A stretch of DNA of 38,957 bases from NCBI GenBank assembly GCA_028864975.1, contig JAGWLG010000034.1, forward strand, positions 1 to 38,957, written 5' to 3'. A program made the translations under genes and the position numbers. The notes beneath the pieces are model-generated. The model searched no databases, was not told where the DNA came from, and worked only from the letters and a program-made list of their open reading frames with translations. Shown here piece by piece: positions 31,409 through 36,614 of the stretch (position 1 is the first letter of the stretch; each line of letters starts with the position of its first letter). Origin of the DNA: Thermoplasmata archaeon (GTDB lineage: Archaea; Thermoplasmatota; Thermoplasmata; Lutacidiplasmatales; UBA184).

Positions 31409-32302
31409 GTGGGGGCACCATTTTTCCCGGGAAATCTGCGAAGCTCTACTCCTCCTGACGGGGGCTCGTTGACACCGATCCCCGTGCCCGGTCTGGTCAA
31501 GGACGAGCTCTCAGCCCCCGTCGCGTCCCACGGCGCCGACCCCTCGTGTGGGAAGCCGGGACCCCTCCTAATCTCGGACCTCTCGAAGCTTCCTCTGGGT
31601 TCTCACTGTCTCTCGCTCTATGCCTCGCAAGATGAAGCCGCGGACCGTGCCGCCGCCTTCCTGGCCGGGGCCGAGGACCCGCGCTCCGCCCGATACTTTG
31701 TCGCGGGGGACCGGCTCCTTGCCTTCACGCGACGGAAGGTCCGGGAGCGCTCACGTGCCCGCTCCAGCTGCGTCAACGACTTACGCGGCCCGCAGGCGGT
31801 GCGGCAGAGGGATGGTCGCTTCCGTCCCGCTCCCGAGGTGATTCAGTTCGTTTCCGAGCACCCGGAGGGCGTGAGCGCGGGCGGGCAGACCATCACCCGC
31901 TACTGGAGAAGAGAGACGGTCCCCGATCATCTCGAGTATGAGGAGTGGTTCGACCGACAGCCGAGGTCGACCTCCCGCTTCCTCTGCCCGTACGACCTTC
32001 GTGAGGTGCCCGTGGACCTGGCCGCGACCACGCTGCTCGAACTGGCCCATCACCACTCCCACCTGGTCCTCTCCAACGCTGCCGAACCCGCGAGCCTCCT
32101 GCTCCAGCTCCTGGCCCTGCCCGCGGGCACGCCGTTGCCCCCTTTCCATCAACGGGTCCGTGCATGGTGCCTTGAGGAGGGGCTCGTCGAGGAGGAGGGA
32201 AGGACCAATCCGTTGGTCCTCACGGTAGAGGGGGCGACCTTCGCCCGCTCGCTCCGTTCCTTCTCGAAGAAAGGCCTGTCTTCTTCCGAAGTGCTCGACT
32301 GA
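31409..32302 (+). CDS. MEDS-domain sensor protein
   Basis: A protein of up to 297 residues with a MEDS domain (methanogen/methylotroph DcmR sensory domain), a RecA-like fold found in signalling and regulatory proteins. Matching segments are HCLSLYASQDEAADRAAAFL, ARYFVAGDRLLAF, EGVSAGGQTITRYWRRE, RFLCPYDLREVPVDLA and LLELAHHHSHLVLSN. After it comes a region of about 80 residues that looks helical (LLLQLLALPAGTPLPPF, VRAWCLEEGLVEEEG) and could be a winged helix. The start is uncertain: GTG 31409 has no Shine-Dalgarno, and TTG 31469 follows GGGGGC. If 31469 is right, the TTCC-NN-GGAA dyad at 31424 lies in its promoter. The ligand is unknown. Confidence 0.65.
   Translation: MGAPFFPGNLRSSTPPDGGSLTPIPVPGLVKDELSAPVASHGADPSCGKPGPLLISDLSKLPLGSHCLSLYASQDEAADRAAAFLAGAEDPRSARYFVAGDRLLAFTRRKVRERSRARSSCVNDLRGPQAVRQRDGRFRPAPEVIQFVSEHPEGVSAGGQTITRYWRRETVPDHLEYEEWFDRQPRSTSRFLCPYDLREVPVDLAATTLLELAHHHSHLVLSNAAEPASLLLQLLALPAGTPLPPFHQRVRAWCLEEGLVEEEGRTNPLVLTVEGATFARSLRSFSKKGLSSSEVLD
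31424..31440 (+). promoter_or_regulatory. TTCC-NN-GGAA dyad with TGCG box
   Basis: TTTCCCGGGAAA is a perfect 12-bp palindrome (31423-31434), followed three bases later by TGCG. The same arrangement recurs at 35651 and 36462. It lies just upstream of the second possible MEDS start and about 120 bp from the divergent zinc-ribbon gene. Confidence 0.4.
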
Positions 32303-32337
32303 CGGGGTTCCGCCGCCCCTTCGAGGCAGGGTCGGGC

Positions 32338-32703
32338 TCACTCGCCCGACATGGCACGGTCGATGGCCGCGAGCAGCTCGGGGATCTCGAACGGGCGGGG
32401 GAGGAGCGCGCAGGCGCCCAACCGCTTCGCTTTCTCCTCGAACTCCGCCCCATACAGGGGGCTCACAAGGACGACGGGGACCTTCGGCTTCGAGCCTTGG
32501 GCCTTGGAGATCACATCGCCCCAATCTCCGTCGGAGAGCTCCGTGTCGAGCAGCATGACCCCCTTGAACCCCCCCTTGAGGAGGTTCTTGGCCTCCTTGG
32601 CCCCGCTCGCCTCTCCCTTCACCCGGAAGTGGTGGAGCCGCAGGAGGGCCCGGAAGACCTCACGGGCCTCTTCCGCCCCGCCGATGAGGAGGACGTCGGT
32701 CAT
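32338..32703 (-). CDS. Degenerate CheY-like receiver domain
   Basis: A 121-residue stand-alone receiver. The phosphoacceptor-position Asp53 is kept (VMLLDTELSDGDW), and Ser81 sits at the Thr/Ser position (VVLVSP). The two N-terminal acidic residues that bind magnesium are replaced by Gly8-Gly9 (VLLIGGAEEARE), and the conserved Lys is Arg103 (LLPRPF). Phosphorylation by a histidine kinase is therefore unlikely, and the domain probably works by protein contact. ATG 32703 overlaps the stop codon of the Lrp-type gene as ATGA, so the two are translated together. Confidence 0.8.
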   Translation of the reverse strand: MTDVLLIGGAEEAREVFRALLRLHHFRVKGEASGAKEAKNLLKGGFKGVMLLDTELSDGDWGDVISKAQGSKPKVPVVLVSPLYGAEFEEKAKRLGACALLPRPFEIPELLAAIDRAMSGE

Positions 32704-33266
32704 GGCTCCTCCGCCGTCGGCACCCGTGCTGGGACGCGCTCCAACCCCTTCGGGAGCTGGTGCTCGTCGCCCTCAAGCAGGATCTTGGTGAGCGCCCACC
32801 TCGGGTCCTCCTTCAAGATGCTCTTGGCCGAGAAGGTCGAGGTCCGGTGGATCGCCATGAAGTCGGAGTACTGGGACTGGAGGATGTGGACGAAGCGGTC
32901 GAACTCCTCCAGGTTGCGGAACCCGACCAGGGCACGGTGCGTGACCTCCCCCTCGGGCATGCGGTAGAGGGCCAGCACGTTCTCGTGGCGGGCCAGCTGC
33001 GCTTGGAGCCCGGTACCTCCTCCGCTCTCCCATCCCTTGGGGAGCAGGCGGATCTCGAGGAGCGCGAAGACCTGCAGCCCGAGCGCCGAGACGTCGAGGA
33101 CCGGACGGTAGCCTCGGATGATCCCGGAGCGTTCCAGGCGCAGGCGGATCTTCCGTGCCGCCGTGGGGGAGATGCGCAGCTCTCGAGCGAGCTCGGTGTT
33201 GGTCGCCGTGCCGTTCGCGAGAAGGGCGAGGAGCAGTCCTCGCTCGTGCGCGCTCAATTCGACCAA
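32700..33266 (-). CDS. Lrp/AsnC-family transcriptional regulator
   Basis: A 188-residue DNA-binding regulator. Residues 1-55 form the winged helix-turn-helix (ANGTATNTELARELRISPTA, then ARKIRLRLERSGIIRGY). The region from about 65 to 150 fits the RAM ligand-binding/oligomerisation domain (LQVFALLEIRL, VLALYRMPEGEVTHRALVGF), followed by a C-terminal extension of about 30 residues. Start TTG 33266 is used; TTG 33257 has better spacing to GAGGGG and is possible. The gene is the first of a two-gene unit with the degenerate receiver (4-bp overlap), an unusual pairing that suggests the receiver modulates this regulator. An A/T-rich dyad upstream may be an autoregulatory site. Confidence 0.85.
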   Translation of the reverse strand: MVELSAHERGLLLALLANGTATNTELARELRISPTAARKIRLRLERSGIIRGYRPVLDVSALGLQVFALLEIRLLPKGWESGGGTGLQAQLARHENVLALYRMPEGEVTHRALVGFRNLEEFDRFVHILQSQYSDFMAIHRTSTFSAKSILKEDPRWALTKILLEGDEHQLPKGLERVPARVPTAEEP

Positions 33267-33297
33267 TCCCCTCGCCTATCCTAGGAGTCCTCTTCGT

Positions 33298-33345
33298 CCT
33301 CCTTCAAAACCAAATGGACTAGAATGGTCAACATATTGAAACCCA
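33298..33345 (-). promoter_or_regulatory. Promoter region of the Lrp-receiver unit
   Basis: An A/T-rich island in a GC-rich context. It contains the near-palindrome TCAACATATTGA (33328-33339; 10 of 12 symmetric), which on the minus strand reads CAATATG like a TATA element, and CCATT repeated twice. It lies 35-80 bp upstream of the regulator's start and is a natural place for Lrp autoregulation. Confidence 0.4.
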
Positions 33346-33412
33346 TCGGTCGGCCCCGGTTCACCCGTTACCTCGGGGAGCCGCTCGGAAGTTCCTCGCG
33401 CCCCTGACGGGC

Positions 33413-34654
33413 TCAGGCGTGGTCGATGTCGGTCGAGATGCGCCGTCCCACCCGCGCCAGCAGGACGAACGCTGGGACCGCGGGCAACATGAGGACCGTC
33501 CAGAGGAGGAGGGGGTTGGTGAACAAGCTCAATCCCGCGCCTCCCCAGAGGGTCGCGAGGAGGTAGCCGAACCCCGTGAGCGCGCTGAACGCCCCGTTGT
33601 AGGCCCCACGCTCCGCGAGGGGAGAGAGGTTCGAAGGGAGGGTGGAGTACGGGATGGCCTCGGTGTTCTCCCCCATCGTGAGGAGGAAGACCACCCCGAA
33701 GAAGACCTCGAGCGGGAAGAGCGCGAGGGCCCCGGCGGCCGCGAGAAGGAGGAACCCCGCCACATAGAGCAGAAGTCCCAGGTTGGCGAGGAGGGTATGC
33801 CGATGCCCTCGAGCGACGCGCGTGGTCCAGGGCTGAGCCACTACGACGAGCACCCCGTTCAGCGAGAGCCCCAGGCCAAGCCATCCGTAGGAGACGTGCA
33901 TGACCGAGTTCACGAAGAGCGGGAAGACGACGTTCCATTGACCCGTGACCACGGCGATGAGCGTCATCCCGATGGTGAACTCGAGGAAGGTGCGGTCCCG
34001 AGCGATGGCCCGAAGGCTCGCTCCCAGGGGAGGGCGACGCGGGACGCCTCCCGTCGGAGCAGCTCCCCCAAGCCCCATCTTGATCCTTCGGTCCTCGCGC
34101 GAGGGGGCCAGCACGAGGGCAAGGTACGAGGTGGAGACGAGAAGGACCATCGTGCCGAGATAGACCACGCGAGCGAACCCTAGGGCCGCGATCAGCAGCC
34201 CCCCCGCCGCCGCACCGGCGGCAAAGCCCGCGTTGTGCCCGATGCGCTGCCACATGAACCCCTGGGTGCGTTCGTGGCCTTCGGCCAGGTCCGCGATGTA
34301 GGCGGAGTTCGCCGGGTTCCCCAGGCTGGTGATGATGGAACCGGCGAGCGCCGCGGCCACGACCCCCAGTAGGGAGCTCACCGACATCGACCAGCCCATC
34401 GCCGCGACGGCCGCGACCTCCCCGACGAGTGTCCATAGGAAGACGGGCCGACGCCCGCGTCGGTCGGTGAGGAGCCCCCCGGCGACCGCGAACGGGATGG
34501 AGACCGCCCCGAAGAGGAAGAGGAGCGCCCCGACCAGCGCGAAGCCGATCGAGAGCACGTTGTGCAGGTAGAGGGCGAGGAACGGTCCGAAGAGCGAGAC
34601 GCCCAGGGCTCGGACCGCCGCCCCGATGGAGAGCGCCCGAAGGTTCCGGTCCAC
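33413..34654 (-). CDS. Major facilitator superfamily transporter
   Basis: A 413-residue secondary transporter with about twelve membrane helices in two halves. Motif A, GGLLTDRRGRRP (residues 59-70), lies between helices 2 and 3. A charged cytoplasmic linker (about 185-215, with PSREDRRIKMGLGG) joins the halves, and the second half repeats a weaker version of motif A (TTRVARGHRHTLL). Family members of this size export drugs or move sugars and organic acids; the substrate cannot be told. Start GTG 34654 follows GGGGG. It faces the anchored-protein gene at 34795, with a shared 140-bp promoter region containing GTAAGCAAAAG. Confidence 0.85.
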   Translation of the reverse strand: MDRNLRALSIGAAVRALGVSLFGPFLALYLHNVLSIGFALVGALLFLFGAVSIPFAVAGGLLTDRRGRRPVFLWTLVGEVAAVAAMGWSMSVSSLLGVVAAALAGSIITSLGNPANSAYIADLAEGHERTQGFMWQRIGHNAGFAAGAAAGGLLIAALGFARVVYLGTMVLLVSTSYLALVLAPSREDRRIKMGLGGAAPTGGVPRRPPLGASLRAIARDRTFLEFTIGMTLIAVVTGQWNVVFPLFVNSVMHVSYGWLGLGLSLNGVLVVVAQPWTTRVARGHRHTLLANLGLLLYVAGFLLLAAAGALALFPLEVFFGVVFLLTMGENTEAIPYSTLPSNLSPLAERGAYNGAFSALTGFGYLLATLWGGAGLSLFTNPLLLWTVLMLPAVPAFVLLARVGRRISTDIDHA

Positions 34655-34794
34655 AGACCCCCATTTCGCCCGCCAGGATTAAGGAAGGCGCTCCGGGTGG
34701 GGATGGCGAGTTCCGTAACGAGCCCGTGTAAGCAAAAGAGGTTCCGAAACGGCACCCCCCGTTGAAGAAGGGTCCGGGGGAACGCTCCCCTGCC

Positions 34795-35613
34795 ATGGTG
34801 CGAAGCGAGGGAGCCCACCTCCCCGAGCGGCATCGCGATGACGGTCCTCGGGGCGGGAGCCAGCGATCCCCCCCGAGCACCCTCCTCGCCCCGTGGTCGG
34901 CGCGGGAGAGGCGTTTCGGGTCCCCTGCTCCCGCGCCGCGTCGTCGCCACTCCCGCCGTTCGAGGACCCTGCTGTTCGCCGCAGCCTCGCTGCTCGTCCT
35001 GGCGGGGGCCGTAGTGGGGCGCTCGACGCTCGCTCCGTCCTTAACCGGGTCCTTCGAGCTCCCGGCGGATTCGCTCTCCCCGGGGATGGCTGGGGGTAGC
35101 CAGCTCTCCGTCGGATCGGGCGGCCAGACCGCCGACCTCACGCTCTGGTCTGCGGCCGGTGCCCCCACCTACTTCTTCCCGGCCCTCGTCTTCGTGGTCC
35201 AGGCCTCTTCCCCTCCGCAGGGAGGAAGCGTGAGGGGCACGATCGCCGTTGCGCTCGACCCCGGATCGGGATCCCTCCGCGCCGGAGAGGAGCTCTACGC
35301 GCTCGTCGGGCCTTACGAGGGCTTGTCGTCGACCACCCTGGGAGGCGGTCCTCTCGTGCCAGGCGGAGCCTTGAGGGCCCCCTCGGCCGACACCAACTCC
35401 TTGTCCCCCCTAGGGGTGATCTCGTATGGCATGGACCTTGGACCAGGGGGCGTCGCGTGGGTGGGTTCGACCTCCTCGGTGGCCTTCTCCCTCCCCTCGG
35501 GCGGCGAAGCGTCCCTTGCGCTGGAGGTGGGCGTCCTGCTCGGCGGCGGCGAGGCACGTCCCTCCCAGGTTTCCTTCACCCTCACGGTCATGCTGAGCTC
35601 CCCCCCGGTGTGA
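34795..35613 (+). CDS. Anchored secreted protein
   Basis: A 272-residue protein of unknown function. Residues 1-57 are basic and probably disordered (PAPAPRRRHSRRSR), followed by one anchor helix (about 58-76, LLFAAASLLVLAGAVVG). The outer domain is Gly/Ser-rich and beta-predicted (GSVRGTIAVALDPGSGSL, GVAWVGSTSSVAFSLPSGG, QVSFTLTVMLSSPPV) and may be a single beta-sandwich. No cysteines are seen outside. ATG 34795 is preferred; TTG 34762 is a possible longer start. The overall layout matches the small anchored protein at 10187. Confidence 0.5.
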   Translation: MVRSEGAHLPERHRDDGPRGGSQRSPPSTLLAPWSARERRFGSPAPAPRRRHSRRSRTLLFAAASLLVLAGAVVGRSTLAPSLTGSFELPADSLSPGMAGGSQLSVGSGGQTADLTLWSAAGAPTYFFPALVFVVQASSPPQGGSVRGTIAVALDPGSGSLRAGEELYALVGPYEGLSSTTLGGGPLVPGGALRAPSADTNSLSPLGVISYGMDLGPGGVAWVGSTSSVAFSLPSGGEASLALEVGVLLGGGEARPSQVSFTLTVMLSSPPV

Positions 35614-35646
35614 CCTCACCGCACCTCGGAGCTTGGGGGGCGTGGC

Positions 35647-35668
35647 GATTTTCCGTGGAAACATTGCG
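35647..35668 (+). promoter_or_regulatory. TTCC-NN-GGAA dyad with TGCG box
   Basis: GATTTTCCGTGGAAAC carries the dyad TTCCGTGGAA (35651-35660), and TGCG follows at 35665-35668. The 13-mer GATTTTCCGTGGA (35647-35659) also occurs in inverse orientation at 36463-36475. It precedes a candidate small RNA. Confidence 0.45.
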
Positions 35669-35767
35669 CAGCGCGAATATCCCCTCCGGGCTCCAAGAAC
35701 GGTCGAGGTGGGCTTCGCAGCTCGCTACCGGAATCCCCTCGGTACGACCGGGCCCACTCTTTTTTTT
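35665..35767 (+). ncRNA. Candidate structured small RNA ending in a T tract
   Basis: No plausible coding frame is seen. The stretch can fold: GTGGGC (35708-35713) pairs with GCCCAC (35752-35757), enclosing the hairpin TACCG/CGGTA (35726-35730 with 35740-35744). GGTCG at 35701 can alternatively pair with CGACC at 35744-35748, giving a pseudoknot-like order. Eight T residues follow at once. The box GAGGTGGGCTTCG (35705-35717) lies 40 bp after the TGCG box, as in the second candidate at 36477. Only transcription data would prove it. Confidence 0.4.
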
Positions 35768-35781
35768 CCCCGCTTTTTTTT
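35752..35781 (+). terminator. Double T-tract terminator
   Basis: Two runs of eight T (35760-35767 and 35774-35781) separated by CCCCGC, after the right arm of a GC-rich stem. T runs of this length are otherwise absent from the window. Archaeal transcription ends at such runs, so this may end both the upstream gene (stop 35613) and the candidate RNA. Confidence 0.6.
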
Positions 35782-36118
35782 CTTCAGGGGACTGGACTCC
35801 GCCGGCCCGAAGCACTTCCGCCTTGGGGTGAACGGCTCAGCAGAGAATGCCCCGGGCCCGTCGTTTTCGACCTTCCGAGTGGCTCGCAGCTTTTCTCGAG
35901 GGCGACGCGGGGCTCGCAGCTGCCTCTTGCGTGTCCGTCCCTTTGGGGGTCATCCCTCGAGGACCGCCCGGGATCCCTGCCCAGGCCGTGGAAGGGGTGG
36001 AAGGCGTGGGCCGGTGCGACGCGCTCGCACTCGGACCGAGAAGTTCGAAGATGAGCGCCCGGACCCTCGTGGGATTCCGTTTCAGAACCCCTTCTTGATA
36101 GGCCACCCGTCCCAACGC
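35782..36118. other. Intergenic stretch, no gene recognised
   Basis: Several frames are open, but none has convincing protein-like sequence. The 11-bp direct repeat GGCTCGCAGCT occurs at 35881 and 35911, thirty bases apart. CTTCTTGATAGG near 36091 could be the promoter of the zinc-ribbon gene that follows. Confidence 0.4.
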
Positions 36119-36124
36119 GTGGTC

Positions 36125-36355
36125 ATGAGCGAAGTCGAGAGCCTCGCGCCCCTGGAACTGCTCGAGCCGACGGTCGTGGACGCCACGATGGCCAACTGCC
36201 CTGTGTGCTTCGCCCAGGTCGGCATCGCCGAGCCCACCTGCCCGCACTGCGGGGCGATCTTCGAGGAAGAGCTAGCGATGTGTGCAGAGTGCTGGAGCCG
36301 CGTGCCGATCGCCTCACGGCGCTGCGAGACCTGCGGAGCGGTCCTGCTGCAATAG
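36125..36355 (+). CDS. Small double zinc-ribbon protein (76 aa)
   Basis: A 76-residue protein with four CxxC knuckles: Cys25/28, Cys39/42, Cys53/56 and Cys67/70 (CPVC, CPHC, CAEC, CETC). They form two zinc ribbons of the kind found in many archaeal regulatory and assembly factors. The N-terminal 20 residues are acidic. Start ATG 36125 (or GTG 36119, in frame) lacks a strong Shine-Dalgarno. The stop codon is part of a 7-bp hairpin. Function unknown; binding of nucleic acid or another protein is likely from the fold alone. Confidence 0.7.
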   Translation: MSEVESLAPLELLEPTVVDATMANCPVCFAQVGIAEPTCPHCGAIFEEELAMCAECWSRVPIASRRCETCGAVLLQ

Positions 36356-36370
36356 GGCGCCTGCGCCCTA
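36353..36370 (+). terminator. Hairpin at the zinc-ribbon stop codon
   Basis: TAGGGCG and CGCCCTA form a 7-bp stem around CCTG; the first three bases are the stop codon. No T run follows, so it may protect the mRNA end and not act as a classic terminator. Confidence 0.4.
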
Positions 36371-36420
36371 ACGAGCGCCTATTCGACGGGCCCCTCGCCA
36401 CTTCCCCCCAGGGTCGAGAG

Positions 36421-36442
36421 TGGCCCGCCCGAGTGCGGGCCA
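36421..36442. repeat. Perfect 8-bp hairpin
   Basis: TGGCCCGC and GCGGGCCA pair around CCGAGT. The hairpin lies between the zinc-ribbon gene and the dyad at 36462, and may end the upstream transcript or belong to the control region of the next one. Confidence 0.45.
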
Positions 36443-36459
36443 ATGCGCATGTGGGCAGA

Positions 36460-36480
36460 TTCTCCACGGAAAATCCTGCG
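36460..36480 (+). promoter_or_regulatory. Variant TTCC-NN-GGAA dyad with TGCG box
   Basis: CTCCACGGAA (one mismatch from the dyad) is followed by TGCG at 36477-36480. It contains the inverse copy of the 13-mer at 35647. It directly precedes the second candidate small RNA. Confidence 0.4.
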
Positions 36481-36614
36481 TGGGTCCTTCACCTCTGGCC
36501 GTGCCGGGCCCGTAGGAGGTGGCTTCGATGGACCCGAACCCCGGTTCGAGCTGGCCGTAGATTCGCCCCAGAGCGGGCGGAGGACGAGGGAGTCCCCGCC
36601 CGACTATGTTTTTT
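36477..36614 (+). ncRNA. Candidate structured RNA with nested helices and intrinsic-type terminator
   Basis: Several helices can be read directly. GGGTCC (36482-36487) pairs with GGACCC (36530-36535) and encloses CACCTC/GAGGTG (36490-36495 with 36516-36521), which in turn encloses GGCC/GGCC. CGAAC/GTTCG (36535-36548) follows with a CCCG loop, then CTGG/CCAG (36551-36571) and a terminator hairpin. The box GAGGTGGCTTCG (36516-36527) matches the first candidate RNA. It also looks like a ribosome-binding site for a 10-codon frame (ATG 36528, stop TAG 36558-36560), so a micro-ORF transcript is the alternative. GC-rich DNA folds easily, so conservation must be tested. Confidence 0.45.
36574..36614 (+). 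terminator. Hairpin plus T6 terminator
   Basis: CGGGCGG and CCCGCCG-type arms (36574-36580 with 36596-36602) form seven pairs. After one bulged A, GGAC/GTCC adds four more around a six-base loop. TTTTTT follows at 36609-36614. It overlaps the last codons of the minus-strand STAND gene but is oriented to end a plus-strand transcript. Confidence 0.65.

Noticed and set aside
35847..36098. Eighty-three-codon plus-strand frame
   Set aside because: No ribosome-binding site and no convincing protein sequence; it contains a direct DNA repeat.
36535..36554. T-arm-like GGTTCGA as a tRNA
   Set aside because: The flanking bases do not make a five-pair T stem, and no acceptor or anticodon arm is present.
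36353..36614. SRP RNA or RNase P RNA
   Set aside because: I could not find the conserved SRP domain IV core or the RNase P P4 motifs, and the region is too short.
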